The notes beneath the pieces were generated by a model that did no database searches, was not told the origin of the DNA, and was given only the letters and a program-made list of their open reading frames with translations. The translations under genes were made by a program, and so were the position numbers. Positions 24,038 to 34,634 of a stretch of 64,000 nt of DNA are shown in pieces. Source of the DNA: Collybia mongolica (Eukaryota; Basidiomycota; Agaricomycetes; Agaricales; Clitocybaceae); assembly GCA_013420905.1 (NCBI GenBank), contig JAAXNY010000005.1, positions 4,278,001-4,342,000 of the forward strand. The letters run 5' to 3'. Every line of letters starts with the position of its first letter. The first letter of the stretch is position 1.

Positions 24038-27000
24038 TTTAACAATTATTAACAGTGTAAATAACATTTTCTAACAATATTAAACATGTTACTGACATGT
24101 TATTAACATCTGTGAATAACCCCCTCCAAAGCTGCCATATTAGTAACCTATTAGTTACTAACCTCGGATTTCCTTGCTGAACCTTATCTAAGACGAAACA
24201 CCCTGCCACACCAGCCTTTTGCCATCAACCCTAGTCGAGCCCTAGGAGTCCCTATAGTACTCGAGCCACCAGCTTTCTGATTGCTAAACGAACATATAGA
24301 AGAACAATAGAAATATTCGGTCTCGTAATGACAGAAACAAGCACACTCAGAACACAACCCCCACTGTGGTCTTCACCGAATCGGCCGTTGAACCTAAATA
24401 CTTCTTCACAACATCCCACCGCAAAACGGCCATATCACCCTTCCATTCCCCTTCTAGACGCTTTCGCTGTTCATCGTTAGGGGTTGCAATGATGCGAAGG
24501 AATCTGGGAGTCTGTCGTGTCGGGTACGAAGCAGATTGTTGCTGAGATGTGGTGCGGCTGCGGAGTTTGCTGCAATAAGCATCAGCTATTGGCACGTATA
24601 CTTCTGGCCCGAGGACCATCTCCAAAGTCCCCGTCAGATCCTTTATGAGATTTGGATAAGACACTGGTGCATAATGACTCCGTTTTCCTCCACCCTACAA
24701 ACATTAGAATAAAGGTTGATTGCGACGGGTTTGATACATACCACCACCGTGTAAAAGAATTCGGGCATAAGAGAAATGACGGCACTTCGCCAGGCCTGAG
24801 CATTGAGTGTCGGTGAAATTTTTCCTTGCAGCGCAGCAAGAATCAGTTCCTTCGTCTCCTCGTCTTGAAGGAAACACAACAGGTCGGGGCCCATGTGGGT
24901 ATCTGGAAAAAGAAAGGCCTTTCCATTCGGATCGTTTAAGAAAGTGAGAACATCGGCGGGGGATACAGCCTTGACACCAAAGCGATCGGAACCGCCTGCA
25001 TTCCACGATACCGGGTAGCTCTGCATCACGCCGTCAGGCCCACGCTTCAGCGAGACCAAGGTAACCCTCCTCGACCCTAATGTCCCGCTACAGTGGAAGG
25101 CGTCCGCGAGAGGACTGAACTTCCCCCCGAAAATCTCCATGAGCACGCAAAGCGCGACCTCTTCATACACGAATCCAAGCGACGAGTTGTTACGAGCATT
25201 GCGAAATGATTCGATCATCCATGTCCGCCTCGTCGTCCAACTCTGCTTTTCGAAAAACGAGCTGAGGGAAAGAACTACCAATGGTTCGGAAATGTATACA
25301 GGGTAGTTCACATCAGGATCGAATTTCCGAGTGGTCGCCATCTTGTCCAAAAAGCCTACCCCCAACGCAATGGTGTTATGCATATCGCGTTCGATAGGAA
25401 CAGACGTAGTCTGGCTTCCCAAAGTCCACCGCATAAGAACGTCAACTAGGCATTGTATGAATTCGGTTCCTGTCAAATGTGCGATTGGTCCATGCAGTCG
25501 TAAAAGAGATATTGCACTGACTATCCTGTTCTCTTAAAAGGCGGTCCAATTCACATATTGGTCGATAAAATTCGATCTTCGAGGACAGATCAGGCGAAAT
25601 GGGGGGTTCATCATCCTCCAGTTCGACTGCATCAGTGATTTTGAAGCCAGTCAACTGCTCGGCGAACGAGGTCAGGACACGGTGGCGCGGGACATTTTCC
25701 GAGTAGAGGAGAAGCTCAATAAGGCTAGCTGTCAGGCGGTGACTACCATATCCACGATGAGAACGAATCTTGTTGCGTCAAACGATTGACATACCGGCCA
25801 GAAAACCAGTACACCATGCGTTCCAACAATCGCTGATCCGAGATGTCATCGTCCGAGAGAGTGAGGTACCGGCGAATATAGACCACTTGAGAAGGATTGT
25901 CCCTCGTGAAACGCCCAATATCAGTGAAGACTCGGGGCTGCACCATCATGTCCAACTCTTTTGCGGAAAAAGAACCCACCGCATCTTTCACCATTTTCAT
26001 CGACAGACCAGTTCCCGAGAGAATAATCCCAGCGAAGATTCCAGACGCCTGAAAGAACCTATACATTTCACGAAGAATGGGGCGCAGATCCGTCCTTGTG
26101 GTGGAGCGAAGGAATTTGTTCAGATAGTCGGCAGCCACCTGTACCTCGTCAATCACGACGAATAGAGGTGTAGCGCTTCTTGCAGGAAACCAATCTTTCC
26201 TCTCGTTCATGAGCGCACGCAGCGTGGAGCGGATAAATTTGAGCATAATCTTGGTGTCAGCATGCCGAAGGTCCCGAAGGACTTTGACGAAGATATCGTC
26301 ATGCTCCAAGGTCAGACGGGGAGGCAAAACTTGAGCAAGAGTCCATCGCCGTCGAGCTAGCGTGACATCTGTGTCAATAGGAATGCGTTGTAGAAGTTGC
26401 TTGAAGACAAAAACGCGCGCACACAACAACATTGCAAAAACACGGTCTGCAGCATCAGCGTTCTTGGAATTGTCCGTAGCGCTTGTGCCTTGATGCCAAG
26501 TACTCATGGATTGCAACATTTCCGTCGCTGCCTTGAAGTCATCGGAGCCAGACGCTGGACCTCGCTTGCTCCTGCACGAAATATAAAGGCCCCAATTCTG
26601 GCAAAGCCCGTCAAGTGAAAGGCGTGTTTTACCCGAGCCAGAGACGCCAAATAGATGGCTGGAAAAAGCAAGATTAGAATTAACTATCTGCACAATTGTC
26701 CGGACGGCACGAACACTGTGTCATGTATAAACAACTTTCTGACCCGCTCCTGGTCTAGGTGCTTGCCGAGGTCGTGAAGGAGAAGAATTGGGTCAAGGGG
26801 GAGATGCACGTCGAGGTCTGTAACTTTGTCTTCCCGCCGGTTCGAATCGAGGTATCCGTCCAATTTCCCAGTAGCCAAGTATTCCATGTAGTTCTCAAAG
26901 CCCGCAAATGCGGCGGCCATGTTAGCTTCCATCTCTTCGAGGGTGAGGCGCGGGGGTGAAGCTAATGAAAACTGTTCACAAGGCCGCATACGCTTGAAGG

Positions 27001-27994
27001 TACACCACTTACTGCTGGCTTCAACCATTTTTACTTGTACGTTAGCAGGCGGGGTGTGCGGGGGTTCACCGAGACGAGGTCGTTTAAAAGGATACTGGGC
27101 GGATACTGGAGAGCGTGTATGCGAAACTGGAGAATGCGCGAGTGGCAGCGATATACGGCAGACGGAGAGTTCATGCCAACAGCCAACGGGATAAGATATT
27201 AGCATTTGGGAGTCGGGATGGACGGCAGTCATTCGACGCAGATGAAGGATGACATCGATCCAGGGAGAAAAAGGCGGAATGATGATAAAGGGAAAAGGTG
27301 GGCGATAAATAAACAGACCACAGACAAGGAGTTTGGCGCAGGAACCTATCAGCGATGTTCAGCCATGACAAAGAAGCGTCACTCACCGGTAACCACAATA
27401 ATATGTAAACGATCGAGGAGAGGTTGCTTTGGAAAAACGCTTAAGATGGTGTCCCCAGGGTCTAGTTCTTCCCCAGATTCCCTAATAGGCGCGACACGAC
27501 CGGGCAAAGCCTGTTTCGGTTTCAGATTGATAGGATTCTCCTCTTTGGGCTGGAAGACGGCAAGTGAGCTATATCACCTGAGATCAAGATTCGTATAACA
27601 CGCACCTTCCAGAGTACTAGGGTGTGGGCACCAACGCCAGCTAATGGACCGTCTTTTCGTTCCTCTTGAATTATCTTCTTCAAGTAGCCTACCATGAACT
27701 CAGGATTGCGCCACGATGCCCTTTCAACGTCAATTGGAAACACCTCGGTTTCACCTTCGATAATGCAAAGAAGCCGAAGATCGTCATCGCCAAGGTTCAT
27801 AGTGGCCTCCGCTTGGTCAGAAGTGGACGAGGGGGAACGTGTGTTGCCGTCCTGATCTGAGAGAGTTACTCCTTATGGTATCGGCGACCTTGTTCTTCAC
27901 TATGAGAGGATGCTGTTGAGAAATGAGAGTGCGAGAGCTCAGGTGAACCCGTAGTAATTATGCAGGCAACGGTGAGACCGCGTCACGTGAACAC
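24038..27994 (-). repeat. Right arm of large inverted repeat (CRN palindrome)
   Basis: Inverted partner of 16094-19983. It starts with TTTAACAATTATTAACAG (24038) and ends at about 27994 in ACGTGAACAC. Beyond both ends the two sides are unrelated. The outer boundary abuts a truncated flavoprotein gene (28020-28193). Confidence 0.95.
24347..27800 (-). CDS. Crinkler (CRN)-like NTPase-nuclease protein, copy B
   Basis: Inverted duplicate of the 16234-19674 gene with the same exon plan: header exon (27800 to about 27607), exon 2, linker with PFKRPRLGEPP, P-loop GVSGSGKTR, and the C-terminal GPDLLCFL and QGK motifs. Comparing translated exons by eye, differences from copy A fall off from start to end: 11 of 66 residues in the header exon, 3 of 114 in the next long exon, 9 of 316 in the NTPase exon, 1 of 70, then none in the 277- and 105-residue C-terminal frames. 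One NTPase change lies beside Walker B (DEAQ in copy A, DEVQ here). No stop or frameshift is seen, so both copies may be expressed. The copies are tail-to-tail, so transcripts could run into the shared centre. Confidence 0.8.
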
Positions 27995-28019
27995 TGGGTA
28001 CACAAGCGCAGAGATCAAA

Positions 28020-28193
28020 CCTGGTGATTAGATGAGGGATGAGTGAGCCGTGGTAGAGTTCCGTGAAAAAGAAAAAGCATACGAAGGCTTCGTGTCTTAT
28101 AAAATCATCCTTCTTGCTGTTTTCTAAGAGGGTGTGTGCTGCACCAGAGCCGGCGAGCCCATCACCCACGACAATGATACGACCCGTCGACAT
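28020..28193 (-). pseudogene. Truncated N-terminal fragment of fumarate-reductase-type flavoprotein
   Basis: The frame starts MSTGRIIVVGDGLAGSGAAH and then TLLENSKK, matching the FAD-binding Rossmann start of fumarate reductase (Osm1-like) flavoproteins. There the loop is normally GGGLAGLSAA; here Asp and Gly/Ser substitutions weaken the dinucleotide motif. After about 30 residues it runs into an intron-like sequence (CTTTTTCTTTTTCACGGAAC on the minus strand), then reaches the edge of the CRN inverted repeat at 27994. The rest of the gene is not downstream. Likely a broken copy cut by the rearrangement. Confidence 0.65.
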
Positions 28194-28430
28194 TGCGGTT
28201 CAAAGAAAGCACGCGCTGATATCGATAAGGGATCTAATGATGAAGACGTTATGAATACTTTAGGTGTCAGAGTAGCTTCTCTATGTGTTCTCGCTCCCCT
28301 GCCCGTGCCCGCGATATAAATGGCAGAGATCGAAGTCTAGGCCAGGTAGAGTTGAGATCTCGGTGGTTTTAACGAATAGAGAGCTTGACCTCGATGAGAC
28401 TGGGACATCAATTATCATTTCGTTTTTGAT

Positions 28431-28658
28431 TCATTCAGGGGTTGGTGGATGAGTTGTGGTCAGACTGTGATGGTGGAGGTTCTTGTGCAACCTTCGACTT
28501 CCATCAGGGTCAACGCCGAAATTCTCTTTTACCCAAACAGCCGTCCTTACAACTTCACATATGAACACAACATGTAAACGATCTCCTACGATTTTATTAT
28601 GCATGTGCGCTTCAAGCGTAATAACCCGGTGGTTCAAAGTTTCTCCATCGTCATCCAC
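28431..28658 (-). pseudogene. Possible decayed CRN header fragment
   Basis: The open frame reads MDDDGETLNHRVITLEAHMH and then NKIVGDRLHVVF. Its GExL ... DRLHVVF spacing resembles the end of the CRN header in the two intact copies (GEELDPGD ... LLDRLHIIV), off by one residue. It lies 440 bases outside the right arm and has no downstream NTPase. This is a weak match from one motif pair; it could be unrelated. Confidence 0.3.
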
Positions 28659-28744
28659 TCGCCCAAAATGCAGATTTCCGATGAGCTCCGCAAACGTATT
28701 ACTTTCATGTGTAAATCTGTATTAAAAGTATGTTCCCTCGTTTT

Positions 28745-29025
28745 GCCTTGCATATAGGATCTCAAATTGGGAGGTGAGCCAGCAGAGGGCGGGGGCGGAG
28801 TTGGAGGTAAACACCGTGATGAGTGCGGGGCAGGCTCAGGGTCCGGCGGAAGTCATTGTGTCGGTGGAGCTGTGGGTAACGTGTGATTATGAGCTTGAGG
28901 TTGGAGGATGGGATGGGTATGGCGTGTACAAGACTTTGACTGCGTTTTCGATGTTGAGCTTGTTGTGCCTCGGTCCCGGGGCCGTTGATACCAGAGGAGG
29001 CCTTGACAGAGTTGCCGCTGAGCAT
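28745..29025 (-). pseudogene. Second-exon fragment of fumarate-reductase-type flavoprotein, frameshifted
   Basis: The minus-strand frame MLSGNSVKASSGINGPGTEA matches the GGNSxKATSGINGAxT block that normally follows the Rossmann motif by about 30 residues in fumarate reductase flavoproteins. Frame changes follow: KLNIENAVKVLY in another register near 28950, and NSAPALCWLTSQFEI near 28790. At least two frameshifts have therefore accumulated. Its upstream sequence (29033-29090) repeats the intron-like sequence that follows the N-terminal fragment at 28030-28095. The two fragments thus come from two copies of the same gene and sit in the wrong order. Confidence 0.6.
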
Positions 29026-29079
29026 GGTGATTGGATGAGTGAGCTGTGGTTGAATTCGGTGGGAAAAAAAAGCATACAA

Positions 29080-29946
29080 GGATGGTGGATCCAGAGGACT
29101 CGACAGTTGAAGATACCGCGGTATGTATACATACTTTGTTCGGCAGTACGAGGTCTTACGCCCATTTTTTCTAGAGACGAGAAGCTTTCGGGGAGGTACA
29201 TTGTTTTGGTCAAGCTCTGGCGTTCACCTCTGACCGTGCTTTAGTAGATTGGTTTACCATGGGACAGACACAAAGGTAATTCCATTGTCATGTATCCTTG
29301 AACCTTTCATAGCGGGCAACGATACCGTTAGCGCCTTCATTCCTCTGGTCACCTAACCGTCTGACAAAAGCTCCAGTATAGTCGTCTTAATTCTTGACAA
29401 TACCCTTGTATGTTTACTTCCAAAGAACCCTCACACACGTTTACCAATCTCTACCCTACAGCCAATGCTGAGTACCGCAGAAGTGATAACACTCTTCTCG
29501 CATCTACTAGCATCTTTACTTTCAACGACCTCCCCATCTCCCGCTGAACCCCAATCTGTTAAGGTACCACAGAACGGGAGGCAGGCAGGAATTTAACCCG
29601 CGTCCGAAGCCACTGCGTACGTTGTTTACATCACTATTGGTCAACTACTTTCGACTGGGAGTGATAAGGGGTATCGTGACAGGAGCATTCTCATCCGCGT
29701 CTCGACGATAGGTTATGGTCACGAGCCCGATTTCGTAGTCCAACCTCCGGGATCACCGAGTAGAGGGGAGAGGTTTGCTTGGGCGATGTTAAGCCTCCCT
29801 GCGTTTAGAGGGGCATACGAGAAAGAAAGGCTACGTGTTAATTGGGAGACCTTGACAAGGATGGCGTGGGGAGGCACGAGGAAGACCGATATGAAGGAAA
29901 AGGGCGATCAGAAGAGAGGCATTTGGAGTGCTGGGATTTTGGAGTA
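29080..29946 (+). pseudogene. Nudix hydrolase copy 2, 5'-truncated pseudogene
   Basis: This matches copy 1 from the middle of the Nudix box to the stop. MVDPEDSTVEDTA in place of GGRVDPEDATVEDTA shows the PGG loop lost. The following REAFEE region reads REAFGE, breaking a metal-binding Glu pair. ILEPF-, FSHLLASLLST- and STIGYGHEPDFVVQPPG-like pieces follow in changing registers, ending IWSAGILE at 29946. The whole N-terminal half is replaced by the flavoprotein fragments on the other strand. Clearly non-functional as a Nudix enzyme. Confidence 0.7.
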
Positions 29947-30355
29947 AGCTATAACACTTCCAGATGTTCGTTTCATTTTTTATGCGAGTCAAAGTGCCCG
30001 TTCATCCCATACAGATCCTGTTTTATAGATAGAGTATTCGTGCTCCGTACGAATCCGGGCACGAGGGTGTCAAACCGATGCAAATAACGCGAACAATTTT
30101 TTCTAAATGATCACCATGACCAACCTACTCACAGCCAGCCTCCCTCTATAAATTTAAATGCCCGCCAAAACAGTGCCACTCCATTCTCCAGCCATGTCAG
30201 GAACCGGGACGCCTTCAAGCTTGTGGAGATTTTTGGATAGTGGCATGCCTTGATGATGTTCCTGCTCTATCATGTTAGAATATTCAACAGGCATTCCCAA
30301 GGCTCAAATACTCATTTCTCAAGGCACTTATAGGCAAGATCGGAAGGTCAGCAGC
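29080..30355. repeat. Direct repeat, right copy (Nudix remnant plus 3' flank)
   Basis: Same-orientation match to about 13100-14620, with more indels. The similarity ends around GGCAAGATCGGAAGGTCAGCAG (about 30331-30352), aligned with GGGAAGATCGCAAGGTCAGC in the left copy near 14577-14596. Confidence 0.72.
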
Positions 30356-30805
30356 CGCCTTAAATATGGCGTTCTCATCAAGACGTGCCGGGTCTAGATA
30401 CCTTCGGTCGTGAGCTGGAGCGATCACTGGTTCACAGCCATCCGCCTGGCAGTGGCATAACTTGAGCATGTCGAATCTTGGCTGATCTTCGACCCAAGTC
30501 TTCTTCCTACACCATTGGGATAACTTCGCAACCTGTATTCACCGGTGATACTATCAACACCCTTAACTTTGTTTTGGGCGTCTACGCTGTTGAATCATCG
30601 ACCCGTTCTAATAATACTCGTATTCCCAGGTTGGAATAGTGTGCGTATGTGTCAAGGAGAACCACTGATGGTTTGGTCAGGTGATGACTTCTCAAGTTCC
30701 TGGGAATAAGAATGTACGTTCTTAAGCCCCCATTCGCAGTGTGCTCACCTTCGTGTGTAGCGCGGACACAGATTTTGAGGCGACCGCTGCCAGGAGCGAC
30801 GCACT
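30356..30805. other. Intergenic region upstream of GNAT gene 1
   Basis: No gene seen. The last 30 bases (AGGAGCGACGCACTATG) resemble the leader of the second GNAT gene (AGGAGCGACACACTATG), so the promoter-proximal region was duplicated with the gene. Confidence 0.5.
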
Positions 30806-31807
30806 ATGTCACCCTCTGCTCCTAATACACATGTTCGCATCGCAAGGCCTGAAGAGTATGGTCAAATTGTAGCGTTGGCACGGAAGGCTTTTATCCGTGA
30901 TCCTCTTTTGAACTATATTGGTAGCATTCAGCAGGTATGTTTTCTCTTTCTCATAGTGGGTGCTTGATATGGCATACCTGACTTTGATGAAGTTAATACC
31001 AGATAATACTGAAACCAATGAGATCAAAAACATTGAAACCTTTTTCACGTTTTTCCTGCAATCTTGCCGTTACGTGGGAGGGCTCATCACTGTTGGGGTC
31101 AAGAACGAACCGGCAACGTCTAAAGAAGAAATTGTTTGTGCAGCGTTCTGGTGCCCTCCAAATAGACGGGTCGCTCTTTGGAAAGTTCCTACGCTTCTTA
31201 GGAGTGGTGTCCTCAAAGTACTCAAAGTATGGGGTTGGACAGCTTTGAAGGTTCGAAAGCCTTGCCAAGCAACTCGAATCTCGGTTAACAATTTAGCCCC
31301 TCTGCCATTCTAGCGTATGGGAGAGTACTCGGATCCCAGCCATGCAGCTCAAGAGAAAAGTTATAGAGAAAAGGGTTTAAAGAGCTCTCCCGACACGGCT
31401 TGGTACCTCCAGTTGATTTGCACTGATCCTGTATACCAAGGCCAAGGTGTGCACGTCACAACGGTGCCACCATCAACTCGTTGACCTTGTGTTCAGGTTT
31501 CATGTCGGAACTTATGCGCGAGGCATATAATAATGCACCAGCGCGCGTCCCATTCATTCTCGAGGCGACAACTGCCAGCGCGCGGGACCGTTATGCTCAC
31601 CTTGGCTTTGAGGTAAGTTTTCCCATTTCTTCATATGTTATTTCTCACTCATTTAAGGTTTAGGTAGTGAAAGAATTCACCTTAGGAAAGGGGAAGGTCG
31701 ATGCTGCAGGTATTGTAACTTCGGGTCAGGGAGCAGTCGGAATCCCAATTTGGACCATGATTAATGTCAGTCCAGGTCTCTCGAACTATAATTGTGCTCA
31801 TCAATAA
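30806..31807 (+). CDS. GNAT-family N-acetyltransferase, tandem copy 1
   Basis: The GNAT fold transfers an acetyl group from acetyl-CoA to an amine (family knowledge); the substrate is unknown. Exon 1 begins MSPSAPNTHVRIARPEEYGQ and reaches ALARKAFIRDPLLNYIG. Later exons give AFWCPPNRRVALWKVP, WYLQLICTDPVYQGQG (the beta-4 strand leading to the QxxG/QGQG acetyl-CoA loop), and FILEATTASARDRYAHLGFE (the conserved C-terminal beta-5 region). After another intron VVKEFTLGKGKVDAAGI and PIWTMINV follow, with a stop at 31805-31807. The intron at about 31447-31494 joins QGQG to FMSELMREAY in frame. No disruption is seen. Length is about 230 residues, usual for this fungal subgroup. The tandem partner is at 32821. 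Confidence 0.85.
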
Positions 31808-32820
31808 TTCGAAACAGTGGAACCCCAAACGCGCAGGAGACGAGACTTGATTCAGCTCCGCAGATACAGTTGGCCCTTGTCTACTTGCTAAATGAACGCT
31901 CAAATTTTCCATGTTTCGAATTGGGTGTTATTTTCGTCATTGACTGCGTAAGCGTTATCTAAGTGCCTTGTACTTAAACAGAAAGAATATAGTACATCTT
32001 TCACCAAACGTAGATTTGACCCTCTGGGCTGACGCAACTTTTGGGCACGCCTTCTGCGATGTCAACGCCAGGTTGGTCTTTAAGATACAACTTTTTGATT
32101 GAGTTACTGATTCTGAACGTTACATCCTCACCATTCAGAAGCTGTGCAAACTTCCGACCGAGGTTTGGAGCAAAACAAAAAAAAACAGAAATTTCCCTCG
32201 ACTCGTAGTCTGTTGTTGAAGAGGAGAGAAAAACTTTAAACATTTAAAAAAGCAGCACCCGCCCGAACCGTAAATCTTTTCATGCTGTCAGCTGATCTTT
32301 CCGTGGGCTCCGCAGTAGTGGCGAACAGTAGTTTGAAGCATTCAGCTATTTTTGCCTATGATATAGGGCATCATCATAAACTCTAAATGCTTTTCTCCCT
32401 CTCACGCATCAATCACGGAACTTGGACTTTGAACGGGCGTTAGCATGTGTCTACCTTATGTGGGGTTTCCGCGCTATCCACTATCTGACATAATTTGAGC
32501 CTTTGGACTTTCAACAAGTTTTGGTTTTTCCAATTTTGTCACGGGTTTCCCCTCGGGAACAACATATGAGCTTATCGGCGACTCTGTCGGCACCCACACG
32601 CACTATTCCAAGATCAGATCTTAGGTCGAATTGAGGTGGGAAGGCAGGCATCTTGACTCGAGCGCCGAAGAGATGCCAATGGGTGGAGCTATGATATAAA
32701 AAGTTGAGGTCCACAAGCCCCATTTCCGTGTGCCCATCTTCCGCCTTATTAGCGGATCCAGGACCTGAAGTACGATTCGTGAACGACGTCGAAAGCAATA
32801 ATTTTTAGGAGCGACACACT
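31808..32820. other. Intergenic region between tandem GNAT genes
   Basis: No gene supported. The frame at 32511-32798 (-) lies over the GNAT2 promoter. A TATA-like box is at 32695. Confidence 0.5.
32695..32700 (+). promoter_or_regulatory. TATA-like box of GNAT gene 2
   Basis: TATAAA in GATATAAAAAG, about 120 bases before the start codon at 32821. Confidence 0.45.
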
Positions 32821-33842
32821 ATGTTACTTTCCACTCCCAAAGTACATGTCCGTATCGCGAAACCTGAAGAGTTTCGCAAGATTGCGGTCTTGGCGCGGAA
32901 GGCTTTTATCCAGGATCCTCTTTTTAATTATATTGGGAGTCGGAAGAAGGTATTTCTATTCTTTTACTACAATAATCTCCGTCATATCTGACTACAAGGA
33001 AGCTGTTACCAGATGACACTGAAAATAATGAAACCAGAAACATTGAGACATTCTTTATGTTTCTATTGCAATCTTGTTATGACGTGGGAGGCCGTATCAC
33101 CGTTGGGGTGAAGAACGAACCCGGGACGACCGAAGAAGAAATTGTTTGTGCAGCATCTTGGTGCCCTCCCAACAAACGGCTTTCTTTGTGGAATATACCG
33201 ACTCTTCTCAGGGGTGGCGTTCTTAGAGTCGTCAGAATGTGGGGCTTAACACCATTGAAGGTTCGAAGTTCCTACCCATATAACTCAAAAATTACTTAAC
33301 TGCTTAACTGGGTTCAACTCCAGCGCTTGACGGAATATTTGGATCCCAGCCATGCAGCGCAGGCGGGAAGTTACAGGGAGAAGGGTTTGAAGGGATCTTC
33401 CGACACAGCTTGGTACCTCCAGCTCATTTTCACTGATCCCGTGTACCAAAGCCAAGGTTTGCATGCAATATTCAATACTCATGGACTGAGTTACATCAAC
33501 TGGTTGACCTTATGGTTAGGTTTCATGTCAACCCTGATGTGTGAAGGTTACAACAATTCGCGAGCCAACATCCCATTCATTCTTGAGGCAACGACTACTA
33601 ACTCACGGGACCGTTATGTCCATCTTGGTTATGAAGTGAGTTTTTTTCACATTTCTTTGTTGTGTTTCTACTCATCCCGATTACAGGTAGTGAAAGAATA
33701 TACCTTAGGGCATGGGCAGGCCGACGCCACAGGTGTTATTGCCTCCGGCCAAGAAGCTGTTGGGTTCCCAATTTGGACCATGATAAATGTCAGTCCCAAT
33801 TTCCCAAGTGAGATGGCTGGGCTCATCTATGGATTGGAATAG
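32821..33842 (+). CDS. GNAT-family N-acetyltransferase, tandem copy 2
   Basis: Paralogue of the preceding gene with the same exon plan. It begins MLLSTPKVHVRIAKPEEFRK and AVLARKAFIQDPLFNYIG. It then reads ASWCPPNKRLSLWNIP, YLQLIFTDPVYQSQG, FILEATTTNSRDRYVHLGYE and VVKEYTLGHGQADATGV, ending EMAGLIYGLE. The acetyl-CoA loop reads QSQG where copy 1 has QGQG. The intron at about 33457-33521 splices QSQG to FMSTLM; it happens to stay open if unspliced. The C-terminus is 12 residues longer and unrelated to that of copy 1 beyond INVSP. Both copies look functional; roughly a quarter of residues differ, so the duplication is not recent. Confidence 0.85.
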
Positions 33843-34634
33843 TGGAACCCAAAACGTGCTGAATTCGAGACTTAGTTCCATCCCGTTTGCAGAAATAATT
33901 TGTCCTTGACTTTTTGTTATATCTGTTCCAATGCATACTTCGTCGACAAAAGATGCCACTGTGACCTGTCTCATTAGTATTTGTCTGCTTCAAAATGGCG
34001 TGTTTTGAATTTGATGCCGTGTTTTTTATTGATCACGTATGGGACTGCAACCGACAAGGAACCTCAATGACCTTCCCAGCCGTTCGACTGGCGGTGCATG
34101 TTTGTGTTGTTCTCAATGCCTCTTATGACCCGTTTCTTCACAATTTCGAAAAGGTCAACAATAAAGTCGTGGCTGTCAGCACCGGGTGATATAAGACTCA
34201 CTGACGAACAAGGAAGGCCCTGGAGACCTCGATTAACTCGTTGGAATGGGAAGTTTACCCTCTGTAGAGAAAATCAGGTACGTTTCGCGGTTTCATAAGC
34301 ATCGATCCAGTCGGCATTGACACCAGGGGTATACCATCAGAACACAGTTCTGAAATATCATTCTTCGGATTTCTACTTCTCGTACTGCACAATAACTTGG
34401 TATTAACACTAAAAACTTACAATACGATTGGGGTCGCTTGTCTCGAGACTGAAACATGTCAGTTCTGAGTATTCGGATTTTATTCTCTAGTTCTCGATTA
34501 GAATGAATGCAAGTATATAGGCAATTGGAGGTGTGTGGATATTCAACCTTGGAAAAAGGATTTACGAGTATATTCTGACTTTAGGTGATCACATATACAT
34601 ACTATCCAAGCTCAACAGGGCAGATTAGAGGTAT
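33843..34634. other. Intergenic region, no supportable gene
   Basis: Only short frames without recognisable motifs; 3' ends of GNAT2 (+) and of the unknown minus-strand gene converge here. Confidence 0.5.
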
